Assembly (NCBI GenBank): GCA_964565865.1
Contig: CAZMGM010000011.1
Span: 1-64,000 of the forward strand
Direction: 5' to 3'
DNA length: 64,000 nt
Source of the DNA: CBDAPI01 sp964565865
GTDB lineage: Bacteria > Acidobacteriota > UBA6911 > RPQK01 > CBDAPI01
In this document: in pieces, positions 52,880 to 60,875 of the stretch
Position numbering within the stretch: position 1 is the stretch's first letter
Layout: every line of letters begins with the position of its first letter
Program-made: the position numbers and the translations under genes
The notes under the pieces: model-generated
The model's database searches: none
What the model was told of the DNA's origin: nothing
Seen by the model: only the letters and a program-made list of their open reading frames with translations

Positions 52880-54819
52880 ATCTCTAGCTCTTCCAGACCC
52901 CGGTACAGATCCAGGGCCTCCGGATTCGCCAGGGCCTCCGTATTGGTGACTATCCTGCCATGGATCACATTGCGCACCGCCAATTCACTGATCTTTCCGC
53001 TGATCGTCCTGGGAATGTCAGCGACCTGAACCACCTTCCCGGGGACATGATGCGGAGAGGCGTTTTCGCGGATTCTAAGGCAGATCTTCTCGACCAGAGC
53101 CTCGTCCAGTGTCGAGCCTTCTTTGAGTCGCACGAACAACACGATACGAACATCTCCCTGCCACTCCTGTCCCACCACAATCGCTTCCAGGACATCGGTT
53201 ATCTGTTCCACTTCACGATAGACTTCAGCAGTGCCGATCCTGACTCCCCCGGGGTTGAGCGTCGTATCCGAACGCCCATAAATGACCATGCCTCCATTGG
53301 AGGTCAGTTTCGCCCAGTCTCCATGACGCCAGACCCGCGGAAAGTGGTTGAAATAGGCACGATGGTATTTGGCTCCGTCCGGGTCATCCCAGAACTTAAC
53401 CGGCATGGAAGGAAAGGCCTGGGAGCAGATCAATTCCCCTTTTCCACCACGGGTGGACTGGCCCTCTTCGTCAAAAATCTCGACCTTCATCCCCAGACTC
53501 AGAACCTGCAGCTCTCCTCGGAAGACGGGACCAATCGGATTACCGGCGGCAAAGGAAGATATGAGATCCGTGCCCCCCGAGATCGAGGAGAGACAAAGAT
53601 CCTTCTTAACGTCCCGATAAACATAGTCAAAGCTGGAGGGCGCCAGGGGGGATCCGGTTGAGAGAATCGTTCTCAGGGATTCCAGATCGTGCGTTCGTGC
53701 TGGCCGCAGCCCTTTTTTCTCAGCCAGGGCCAGGTACTTGGCGCTCGTTCCAAACCCGGTCATCTGCTCTTTCTCGGCCAGGTCAAAAAGGATTTCCGGA
53801 CCAGGGTGAAAGGGGGAACCATCGTAAAGCAGCACCGTCGCCCCCACCGCCAGGCTGCTAACCAGCCAGTTCCACATCATCCAACCACAGGTGGTTGCGT
53901 AAAAGATCCTGCTGTTTCTTTTCAGATCCGTGTGCAGAACCAGCTCTTTGAGGTGCTGGATGAGAGTACCTCCAGCGCCATGGACCATGCACTTGGGAAG
54001 ACCAGTCGTGCCCGAGGAATACATGATGTAAAGCGGGTGGTCGAAAGGAAGCTGTGCAAAGTCAAGCCTCCCAGCCTGACCCGCGAAGTCGTCCCACAGA
54101 ACAGCCTTCGGGATCCCACCTAGGTCCGGGGTCGGGCTCAGATATGGGACAACAACGATCCTCTCCAGAGAAGGAATCTGCTCCAGAATCCTCCTGACTC
54201 TTCCCAGACGATCGAATGATTTCCCCGAATATTGGTAGCCGTCGGCGCAGACCAGTATTTTGGGTCGAATCTGGCCGAAGCGATCGACGACGCCCCGGGC
54301 TCCGAAATCAGGTGAGCACGAAGACCACACGGCTCCCAGGCTGCTGGTCGCCAGCATGGCAATGATGGCTTCGGCAATATTGGGCATCAAACCACCCACT
54401 CGGTCACCGACTCCAATTCCAGCGCTCTGCAAAGCCAGTGCGAAGCCGGTGGTCCTCCGGAATAGCTCGGAATAGCTGAGAATCTGATGGCGGCCGTCTT
54501 CATTCCAGCCAATGATGGCCGGGTGATCATCCCGGTAACGGAGCAGGTTTTGGGCGAAGTTCAACCTGGATCCTGAGAACCAGCGCGCACCAGGCATCTT
54601 CTTGACGTCATCAACAACTTCATCCCACTGCCTGGAGGCAACGATCTCGAAGAAGTTCCAGGCCTCCGCCCAGAAAAGATCGGGACGATCAATCGACCAT
54701 TTGTAGAGGCTTGCATAGTCAACCACTCCGGGAGCCAACGAGCGCACTCCGTGGATGAAACGGGTTAGGTTCGCCTGCTCTACGATTTCCGATGAAGGTT
54801 TCCAGAGGCACTGACTCAA
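52876..54819 (-). CDS. Acetoacetyl-CoA synthetase
   Basis: The 647-residue ANL-family ligase matches acetoacetate-CoA ligase. The AMP-binding motif is YIMYSSGTTGLPKCMVHG. The N-terminal domain contains NFAQNLLRYRDDHPAII and SLGAVWSSCSPDFGARGVVDRFGQIRPKIL, characteristic of AacS rather than acetyl-CoA synthetase. GDWAKLTSNGGMVIYGRSDTTLNPGGVRIGTAEVYREVE (about residues 500-540) and SGKISELAVRNVIHG close the protein. It activates acetoacetate, feeding thiolase and ketone-body or storage-polymer metabolism. Both ends overlap neighbours by four bases, so it is the middle gene of an operon with a cysteine desulfurase and a DUF255 lipoprotein. Confidence 0.93.
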   Translation of the reverse strand: MSQCLWKPSSEIVEQANLTRFIHGVRSLAPGVVDYASLYKWSIDRPDLFWAEAWNFFEIVASRQWDEVVDDVKKMPGARWFSGSRLNFAQNLLRYRDDHPAIIGWNEDGRHQILSYSELFRRTTGFALALQSAGIGVGDRVGGLMPNIAEAIIAMLATSSLGAVWSSCSPDFGARGVVDRFGQIRPKILVCADGYQYSGKSFDRLGRVRRILEQIPSLERIVVVPYLSPTPDLGGIPKAVLWDDFAGQAGRLDFAQLPFDHPLYIMYSSGTTGLPKCMVHGAGGTLIQHLKELVLHTDLKRNSRIFYATTCGWMMWNWLVSSLAVGATVLLYDGSPFHPGPEILFDLAEKEQMTGFGTSAKYLALAEKKGLRPARTHDLESLRTILSTGSPLAPSSFDYVYRDVKKDLCLSSISGGTDLISSFAAGNPIGPVFRGELQVLSLGMKVEIFDEEGQSTRGGKGELICSQAFPSMPVKFWDDPDGAKYHRAYFNHFPRVWRHGDWAKLTSNGGMVIYGRSDTTLNPGGVRIGTAEVYREVEQITDVLEAIVVGQEWQGDVRIVLFVRLKEGSTLDEALVEKICLRIRENASPHHVPGKVVQVADIPRTISGKISELAVRNVIHGRIVTNTEALANPEALDLYRGLEELEI

Positions 54820-55970
54820 ACGACTGCGACGCTCCTTATTTGGGTCACGGTTTCAACGACCGTTTCGAGGGCATAGTCCATGTCTTCCTCCGTCGTTGAG
54901 CGACTCAAACTGAAGCGTATGGCGCCCTGAACTCGGTTCCTTGGAAGCTTCATGGCCTGGAGTACATGCGAAGGCTGGAGTGAACCGGAGGCGCAAGCGG
55001 CCCCGGTTGAGACAGCTACTCCCTTGAAGTCGAGCGCCACCAGGAGTGCCTCTCCCTCAACCTTGTCAAAGCTGACGTTGCTGGCGTGAGGTATGCGACT
55101 GGTTCGTGTCCCGTTCAAGACACAACCGGGGAGGCGTTCCAGCAGACCCTGCTCAAATCGATCCCGCAGTGGGGCCACACGACTCTTAAGGTCGCACAGT
55201 GACTCAGAAGCCAGATGACACGCCTCACCGAGCCCCACGATTCCCGGTACGTTGTCGGTCCCGGCCCGTCTGGATCGCTCATGCGAGCCGCCCAGCATAA
55301 GGGGTTTCGCCTGCACGCCGTCGCGGATGTAGAGGGCACCCACCCCCTTGGGACCATGGAATTTGTGCCCGGATAAAGAAAGGAGGTCGACTTTCAACTG
55401 CTTGACATCGACGGGTATTTTCCCTACTGATTGCACCGCATCGCTGTGGAAGAGGATCTTTTTCTTCCGCGCCAGCCGGCCAATCTCCGCAATCGGCTGC
55501 AGGGTTCCCACCTCGTTGTTGGCATGCATGATCGAAATAAGAATGGTGTCATCCGAGAGTGCCCGTTCTACATCTTCCACACGCACAACGCCTTCCGTGC
55601 CAACGGGAAGATAGGTAACCCGAAAACCCCTTGCTTCTAGGTGCTGGCAGCTTTTCAACACCGCGGGATGCTCGATCCCGGAGGTGATTAGATGTCCTGG
55701 GCCAGACGCGAAAAGGCGAGCAACGCCGCAGATTGCCGCGTTGTCGGCCTCGGTCCCGCCACAGGTGAAGACGATTTCCCTGTCTTTCGCACCAAGCAGC
55801 CCGGCGACCTGGAAACGAGCCCGCTCAACGGCAGCCCGGGCCTGCTGGCCAAAAGTATGAATGGAGGATGCATTGCCGTACTTACTTAGGAAATAGGGCT
55901 GCATCGCCTCCAGCGCGAGCGGATCCAGACGGGTAGTCGCGTTGTTGTCAAGGTAGACTTGTCTCTCCAT
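54816..55970 (-). CDS. Cysteine desulfurase, IscS/NifS family
   Basis: A PLP enzyme that releases sulfur from cysteine for Fe-S clusters, tRNA thiolation or cofactors. The 384-residue product from the ATG at 55970 begins VYLDNNATTRLDPLALEAMQ. The lysine of the PLP Schiff base lies in DLLSLSGHKFHGPKGVGALY, and the sulfur-carrying Cys in VSTGAACASGSLQPSHVL. An upstream in-frame extension to 56027 lacks conservation. No iscR, iscU, iscA or hesB gene follows; the gene is coupled to acetoacetyl-CoA synthetase by a four-base overlap. That context is unusual for this enzyme. The promoter should lie in 55971-56030. Confidence 0.93.
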   Translation of the reverse strand: MERQVYLDNNATTRLDPLALEAMQPYFLSKYGNASSIHTFGQQARAAVERARFQVAGLLGAKDREIVFTCGGTEADNAAICGVARLFASGPGHLITSGIEHPAVLKSCQHLEARGFRVTYLPVGTEGVVRVEDVERALSDDTILISIMHANNEVGTLQPIAEIGRLARKKKILFHSDAVQSVGKIPVDVKQLKVDLLSLSGHKFHGPKGVGALYIRDGVQAKPLMLGGSHERSRRAGTDNVPGIVGLGEACHLASESLCDLKSRVAPLRDRFEQGLLERLPGCVLNGTRTSRIPHASNVSFDKVEGEALLVALDFKGVAVSTGAACASGSLQPSHVLQAMKLPRNRVQGAIRFSLSRSTTEEDMDYALETVVETVTQIRSVAVV

Positions 55971-56030
55971 TTTCTTTTCGTTTCTTCCTTCACGCCTCCC
56001 GTTAAACCTGCACCAGAATACTAACACCGT

Positions 56031-56333
56031 TCCTTCTCAGGGGCTCTGGATCCCCCGGAGTCTTACGGATCCGGCTATTTTTTCGCCCCCTTGGGCAACT
56101 CATTTGTACTCTGCCCCATTCCCCGGGGCCTTACGGCCCCTCTATGTCCCGACGCTACTAGGGCATTCGGGAGCGGCAAAGTGGCCGCCAGAGAATAGCC
56201 GCTCGTCTGTCCACGGCAAGCTTGACTGCTTGCATCTGGAATCTTAAATAAAGACTGGAGCGGCCGAAACGGCCGCCCCGAAAAAGCAAGAAAAGATACC
56301 TGAAATACAGTGAGTAAGAGGAGGAAACAAAAA
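56031..56333 (+). promoter_or_regulatory. Hsp20 upstream region: promoter and 5' hairpin
   Basis: A sigma-70-like pair, TTGACT (56222-56227) and TTAAAT (56244-56249) with a 16-base spacer, lies about 85 bases before the hsp20 start. Downstream, GCGGCCG and CGGCCGC form a perfect 7-bp stem with an AAA loop (56260-56276) that would lie in the 5' leader. Small heat-shock genes often have leader structures that respond to heat; here the stem does not visibly cover the ribosome-binding site, so a thermometer role is only a suggestion. A GGGGCC-TTAC-GGCCCC hairpin lies further upstream near 56124. Confidence 0.45.
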
Positions 56334-56774
56334 ATGACTTTGATGAGAATTGATCCTTTCCGGGATCTGAGAGAGTGGAACAGTGCTTTCGACCGCTTTT
56401 TTGGTAATCGCTATAGTCGGTCCGTGGACAGGGACCCGGCAATGAGCCGCTGGTCACCCACGGGGGATGTCTCGGAGACACCGACTGCAATCACCTTCAC
56501 GGTGGAATTACCCGGGGTCGAGAAGGACGAGATTGACATCGCTCTAGACAAGAATGTCCTGACCATCAGTGGTGAGAGAAACCTTGAAAAGGAGGAGGAA
56601 CGAGACTTCCATCGCGTCGAACGCTGGTACGGAAGATTCTCCCGCAGTTTCAAGCTGCCCACCACCGTGGACAACTCCAAAGTCGACGCGGCTCTCAAGA
56701 ATGGCGTGCTAACCATTCATCTCCCCAAGGTAGAGGAAGCAAAGCCGAGACAGATCGCAGTGTCCGTCAGCTGA
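56334..56774 (+). CDS. Small heat-shock protein, Hsp20/alpha-crystallin family
   Basis: The 146-residue chaperone has the N-terminal MTLMRIDPFRDLREWNSAF. The alpha-crystallin domain includes AITFTVELPGVEKDEIDIAL then DKNVLTISGER, and GRFSRSFKLPTTVDNSKV with the closing NGVLTIHLP strand. It binds unfolding proteins under stress. The ATG at 56334 is chosen because GAGGAGG lies nine bases upstream; the frame is open from a GTG at 56310 that would encode an improbable basic tail. A strong terminator hairpin follows the stop. A promoter-like pair and a hairpin lie upstream. Confidence 0.93.
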   Translation: MTLMRIDPFRDLREWNSAFDRFFGNRYSRSVDRDPAMSRWSPTGDVSETPTAITFTVELPGVEKDEIDIALDKNVLTISGERNLEKEEERDFHRVERWYGRFSRSFKLPTTVDNSKVDAALKNGVLTIHLPKVEEAKPRQIAVSVS

Positions 56775-56805
56775 ACAACCATCTTACCGAGGTGAGACTT
56801 TCCGT

Positions 56806-56837
56806 ATAACAGGGCGGCCTCTGGGCCGCCCTGTTAT
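56806..56837 (+). terminator. 14-bp perfect hairpin downstream of hsp20
   Basis: ATAACAGGGCGGCC and GGCCGCCCTGTTAT form a perfect 14-bp stem with a TCTG loop, 31 bases after the hsp20 stop. The GC-rich stem with AT-rich base is typical of a rho-independent terminator, although the trailing T-run is short (TCTTGG). It is the clearest terminator structure in the window. Confidence 0.75.
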
Positions 56838-56894
56838 CTTGGGGGGACAGGTTCTGGGTGCCGGGTTCTGCACGTAGGGAAAGGTGATCATCCC

Positions 56895-56985
56895 GTTCCG
56901 GGTTCCGAGTTTCAAGAACTCCAACCTTTTGACCTTGTACTCTTGACCTTCAACGTTTGAATTCTCACTTTCAACTTTAGCTCTG
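56895..56985. repeat. Pyrimidine/adenine-rich spacer repeat between hsp20 and tRNA-Phe
   Basis: The stretch contains GGGTTCCGAGTTTCAAGAAC, CCAACCTTTTGACC, TTGACCTTCAACG and CACTTTCAACTTTAG. These are the same words seen at 2932-2985, 42573-42620 and 49850-49922. The function is unknown; no inverted-repeat element flanks this copy. Confidence 0.4.
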
Positions 56986-57039
56986 CAGCCGGGTTTGCAC
57001 GCCCAAAATGATGCGGGTAGAATACAACCCTTGCTTACT

Positions 57040-57112
57040 GCCGGGGTAGCTCAGTCGGTAGAGCAGGGGACTGAAAATCCCCGTGTCGGCGGTTCAATTC
57101 CGTCCCCCGGCA
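57040..57112 (+). tRNA. tRNA-Phe (GAA anticodon)
   Basis: The 73-base sequence folds into a standard cloverleaf. Acceptor arms are GCCGGGG and CCCCGGC. The D arm has GCTC and GAGC. The anticodon stem is GGGGA/TCCCC with loop CTGAAAA, so the anticodon is GAA. The T arm has GGTTCAATTCC. The discriminator base is A at 57112 and no CCA is encoded (CTT follows), so the CCA must be added. The following glycosylase gene begins 12 bases later on the same strand. Confidence 0.95.
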
Positions 57113-57124
57113 CTTCTTGTTCCT

Positions 57125-57718
57125 ATGCCCGAATCCGAGCCTCGCCTTTCGCGTTCGTTTTTTGACCGGCCAACTTTAAAAGTTGCCTCTGAACTGCTCG
57201 GAAAGCGGCTCGTCAAGATCGACACGGGGCGAAGGCTCTCGGGGATTATCAATGAAGTAGAAGCCTACATCGGACCCCAAGACCTGGCCTGTCACGCCCG
57301 TTTCGGGGAGACCCGAAGAAACTCGATGATGTGGAGGCAGGGGGGGGTTGCGTACATCTACTTCACTTACGGAATGCACTGGCTTTTGAATTGTGTAACC
57401 GAGCGAGATGGCTTCGCTGCTGCCGTCCTCTTGCGAAGCATCGTGCCCATTGAAGGACGGGAGGTTATGACGGAACGTCGAGACGGGCGCAGCCGAAATC
57501 TAACCGATGGACCTGCCAAGATCTGCCAGGCATTTGACCTAAAGGGAGAAGACAACGGTCGGGATCTCTGCGCGGCGGAGTCGATTCTGTTTCTGGAATC
57601 CGGAATCCGGATTCCAGACAGCGAAATCGAACGCAGCCCCAGGATCGGCATCGACTCTATCCCTGAGCCCTGGAAAAGCATCCCTTGGCGCTTCACCTGT
57701 GAGCTCCCCGGGAGTTAG
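57125..57718 (+). CDS. DNA-3-methyladenine glycosylase, AAG/MPG family
   Basis: This base-excision repair enzyme removes alkylated purines. The product from the ATG at 57125 is 197 residues, the usual bacterial size. Motifs are LSRSFFDRPTLKVASELLGKRLV, IINEVEAYIGPQDLACHAR (with the catalytic Glu) and GGVAYIYFTYGMHWLLNCVTE. LTDGPAKICQAFDL and SPRIGIDSIPEPWKSIPWRF complete it. An ORF start at 57083 would lie inside the tRNA and is rejected. Inside the gene, CTGGAATCCGG and CCGGATTCCAG form a perfect 11-bp inverted repeat with a three-base loop (57593-57617), without altering the expected protein length. Confidence 0.92.
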   Translation: MPESEPRLSRSFFDRPTLKVASELLGKRLVKIDTGRRLSGIINEVEAYIGPQDLACHARFGETRRNSMMWRQGGVAYIYFTYGMHWLLNCVTERDGFAAAVLLRSIVPIEGREVMTERRDGRSRNLTDGPAKICQAFDLKGEDNGRDLCAAESILFLESGIRIPDSEIERSPRIGIDSIPEPWKSIPWRFTCELPGS

Positions 57719-57730
57719 AAGGAATCCGGA

Positions 57731-58210
57731 ATGGAAAAACCCACCGAGCCTGTCCTTCAGGCACTGTGCAGCGGCGGCCAGACTGGAGTGGATCGGGCGA
57801 CGCTCGACGTTGCCCTTGCCGCCAGGCTAAGAGTCACCGGCTGGTGCCCGAGAGGACGCAAAGCCGAAGATGGCCCTCTCGAGGAACACTATCCTCTCCA
57901 GGAAACACCTTCCGCTGAATACTCTCAGAGAACCGACTGGAACATCCGCGACTCGGAGGGGACGCTGGTCTTGTTTTATGGCGAGACCGACCCAGGCACT
58001 GCACTGACTATAAAGAAGGCTAATCAGCGATCCCGACCGCTGCTGGTTGTCGATCTGGCAGAGCCTCTCGACTGCGACATCATCCTCCGTTGGGTCTGGC
58101 GTTCGAAAATCCAGCACCTTAACGTGGCTGGGCCGAGGGAGAGTTATTGTCCGGGAATCTACCAGGCCGCACGAGTCTTTCTGGAAAAGCTCTTCACACA
58201 CCTTTTTTAA
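57731..58210 (+). CDS. SLOG-family 'putative molybdenum carrier' protein
   Basis: The 159-residue protein begins with a SLOG-type nucleotide-binding motif, CSGGQTGVDRATLDVALA. TGWCPRGRKAEDG follows, then SEGTLVLFYGETDPGT and LNVAGPRESYCPGIYQAARVFL. This pattern defines the pMoCo/YpsA-like group. Some members bind molybdenum cofactor, while SLOG proteins in general bind small nucleotide ligands. It follows the glycosylase after 12 bases on the same strand. No molybdenum gene is nearby, so the name should be taken as a family label only. Confidence 0.85.
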   Translation: MEKPTEPVLQALCSGGQTGVDRATLDVALAARLRVTGWCPRGRKAEDGPLEEHYPLQETPSAEYSQRTDWNIRDSEGTLVLFYGETDPGTALTIKKANQRSRPLLVVDLAEPLDCDIILRWVWRSKIQHLNVAGPRESYCPGIYQAARVFLEKLFTHLF

Positions 58211-58569
58211 AGCTTTCTCCGATTTACTCAGTCTGCATCAGTAGGCTGCCCTGTTCTTCCGCCCGCCAGGCATCCTTGAGTCATTCGTCCTGCTCCGGTT
58301 CCTGACTAGAACTGTATTTAAGGATCTAATCCCATCGTCTATGCTATTACAACCTTAATTTTACCAATAGTTTACAGTCTTTATATTATTAAGATAATTA
58401 TTTGGTTGTCTGTGATTTGGCCATAATTTGGTCATATTTAGACGGCAACGATTAGCAATAATTTGTTATCGGGATCCACTAACCAGAGAAGCGAGCCCTC
58501 CGCGGAGACTGGCTGTCTCCATGTAGAAGGCTCGATTAAGCCCGGCGCAGGTACCGTTTCTCCAGGAAC
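58211..58569. other. AT-rich gap between convergent genes
   Basis: Most of this 359-base stretch, especially 58310-58470, is far richer in A and T than the surroundings, with runs such as TATTATTAAGATAATTATTT. No ORF, RNA or terminator stands out, although TTATTAAGATAATTA contains short dyads. The composition differs from the neighbours and could mark an insertion scar, a nucleoid-protein binding site or a promoter-rich relic. There is no gene on either strand that would use a promoter here. Confidence 0.4.
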
Positions 58570-59349
58570 CTACCCGAAACCTTGACCATCCTTGGCTTTT
58601 TCACCAAAGGTGATGGGCTGCTGTAGTTCGTGAGCTTCTTTGACCACCGTTCTAATCTCTTCCAAACCAACCCGAAGATCATCGGCCATCACGTCAGGGT
58701 ACACGTCTGCAATTCCTCGGATCACTGCGTCCAGCGCTGACTTGGCAATTTGAGCGGGTGGCGCCTTAGGGAGGGTATCCGGTGCCGACATATCGGTATC
58801 CACCGGTCCCGGAAAAACTCCCACCACCTGAGTTCCCTGACGGGAGAGTTCGGCCCGGACTCCGAGAGTCATCGAGTGGGCGGCGGCTTTTGAGGCGCAG
58901 TAGGACCCTACAGAGGGGAAGTTGACCAGAGAGGAAAGGGAAAGCACGTTGATGATTGCACCGCCGCCGTTTGCGGCGAGAACCGGCGCGAAGGCACGGC
59001 ACATCACCAATGTTCCAAAGTAGTTCGTCTCCATTTCGGTGCGAGCACCATCCAGGGTCTCTGCTCCGATCAGCGGGGCCCGCTGGAGGACACCGGCATT
59101 GTTGACCACCAGATCGACATCACCGCAGCGTTTCGCAGCGTCCTGGACCAGGCCAGGATCAGTGATATCCAGGGTAACCGCAACAATGCGACCCGGATCA
59201 TCTGCAACTAGGGAGGTCACGGATGTGACATTGCGCGCGGCGGCGTAGATTCTGGCCGCCCCGGCCTTTACCAGTGCTTCGACAAAAGCTTTTCCAATAC
59301 CCCTGTTGGCACCCGTGACGAGCGCCACCTTGTCTTGCAGCCGCCTCAT
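58570..59349 (-). CDS. Short-chain dehydrogenase/reductase
   Basis: A classical SDR with KVALVTGANRGIGKAFVEAL (cofactor loop), DVDLVVNNAGVLQRAP, and the active site NVLSLSSLVNFPSVGSYCAS followed by KAAAHSM (YxxxK). The product from the ATG at 59349 has 259 residues, normal for the family. The frame is open upstream to 59568, but residues before MRRLQDKV do not look conserved; an ATG at 59418 is an alternative. The C-terminus continues past the catalytic domain with EKAKDGQGFG. Substrate is unknown. Downstream is the AT-rich gap, and the Gfo/Idh/MocA gene begins its 3' end 252 bases upstream. Confidence 0.86.
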   Translation of the reverse strand: MRRLQDKVALVTGANRGIGKAFVEALVKAGAARIYAAARNVTSVTSLVADDPGRIVAVTLDITDPGLVQDAAKRCGDVDLVVNNAGVLQRAPLIGAETLDGARTEMETNYFGTLVMCRAFAPVLAANGGGAIINVLSLSSLVNFPSVGSYCASKAAAHSMTLGVRAELSRQGTQVVGVFPGPVDTDMSAPDTLPKAPPAQIAKSALDAVIRGIADVYPDVMADDLRVGLEEIRTVVKEAHELQQPITFGEKAKDGQGFG

Positions 59350-59600
59350 AACAACGGGAAATTGCTCAGCATCTTGTAGCCATTCTCCATCAACACTAAC
59401 ATTTACGTAGCCTTTCATCTCAATAGGGTCAATCGTGAGACCTGAAGCTAAAGAAATTCTGCGCGAATGCAATAACTGGCGAGACTGGTTAGGAACGTCC
59501 AAAGCAAGGGACAAGTGAGTTCGATCTTTGGCCCCATTGTGTTTACCCCCAAGGGGCCCAACCCCCACTCACTTCGGCCAAAGTTAGCCCTATCCATCAC
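59350..59600. other. Gap between the SDR and the Gfo/Idh/MocA gene
   Basis: This 251-base stretch contains the possible N-terminal extension of the SDR frame. It otherwise holds no recognisable gene or terminator. It should carry the SDR promoter. Confidence 0.35.
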
Positions 59601-60778
59601 TCACAATTCAATAGGAGCGACCTCTTCCCAATGTTCACTCTCCCAGGAACGAAGAATTGCAGCCTGCACCCGGGCCACTGCCAGGGCTTCGGAAAAACCG
59701 GGTTCACCTTGCTTCCCCTTTGCTATCGATTCCAGGAAGTGGTAAGCCTCGATCGTTTTGAGGTCTTCGTATCCCAGGCCGTTGGCGGGACCCGGGTTGA
59801 AGCGGGCATGAGAGGGGTGCTCGGGCCCGCTGAAGATCCGGACAAAACCATCATGACACCCGGGTACCTCGTCGGGAAGAAAGACGTTCAGTTCGTTCAT
59901 CCGTTCGAAGTCCCAGCTCAAGGCGCCCTTCGTCCCATGGACCTCGAAGGCCATTTGACACTTGGACCCACTGATCACACGGCAGACCTCGAAGGTGCCC
60001 TGAGCACCATTGGCTAACCGCACCAGAGCACTGACATAGTCCTCGTTGGTGACCGGCGCCAGCGGACCACCGGAGCTAACGGAAAAATGGGTGCCTTCGC
60101 CGGGAGGGGCCAGGGGGCGCTCCGGGATAAACGTATCTCTGTTGCCGATCGCCTCCTCTACCTGACCGACCAGCATGTGAGCCATATCGATCACATGGGA
60201 CATGAGATCGCCNNNNNNNNNNCCAGCCCTGCTAGCTCCTCCTGAAAACGCCAGGAGAGTACCCCCTGGGGGTTGCTGGCATAGCCCACCAGGAACCGCC
60301 CCCTGTAGTGGGTCAATTTACCCAGCTTCCCTTCCCTTATTAACTGTCTGCTGTACTGGACCAGTGGCGGCCAGCGATAGTTATACCCCACGAAACTAAA
60401 AACATTCGCTTCACGGGCAGCCTCCTCGATCTGTGCGGTTTCCCCTGGATTGCGACCCACCGGCTTCTCACAATAGATGTGTTTGCCCTGCTCCGCAGCA
60501 GCCCGGGCAATCTCTAAGTGCAAGTGGTTTGGCGCCGTGATGCTGATCGCCTCAACCTCCGGATCGGCAATCACCTCGCGCCAGTCCGACGTCGACGCCT
60601 GGAATCCGAAACGCTCCTGAGCCTGTTTCGATCTTGCCTCCACGTCATCGGCACAGATGACCATGCACGGCTCGATCTCGGCATCCCAGTAGCGGTCGGT
60701 TATCTGTCGGTAAGCGCGGCTGTGAACCTCACCCATCCAGCCCATTCCGATGACCCCGATTCCAATACTCTGCGCCAT
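59601..60778 (-). CDS. Gfo/Idh/MocA-family oxidoreductase, split by an assembly gap
   Basis: The N-terminal half (60223-60778) has the Rossmann opening IGIGVIGMGWMGEVHSRAY. The conserved catalytic EKP in GKHIYCEKPVGRNPGETAQIE follows, then YNYRWPPLVQYSRQLIREGK. The C-terminal half (59601-60212) continues GDLMSHVIDMAHMLVG, matching the usual GDxxSHxIDxxxxL of the family. Ten Ns at 60213-60222 separate them. Read with exactly ten bases the two frames do not join; about two bases fewer (length 2 mod 3) would restore one reading frame of about 390 residues. The gene is therefore probably intact. Substrate is unknown; it would be a sugar or inositol dehydrogenase-type enzyme. Confidence 0.85.
60213..60222. 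other. Assembly gap (10 Ns) inside the oxidoreductase gene
   Basis: The run of N is a placeholder between contigs or unresolved bases. The conserved protein sequence on both sides indicates that only a few codons are missing. The real gap must have a length of 2 modulo 3 for the frame to continue. Confidence 0.9.
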
Positions 60779-60875
60779 AGCCGAAGTCACCTGGTCAAGA
60801 TTCGACCGGACCGGTCATCACAGATGACCATGCTCTTGGGATTGTTTTTTTGATGCCGCTGCATCTTTGGAATAG

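Noticed and set aside
57083..57124. Upstream start for the methyladenine glycosylase
   Set aside because: The region is inside the tRNA-Phe gene; the ATG at 57125 fits the family N-terminus.
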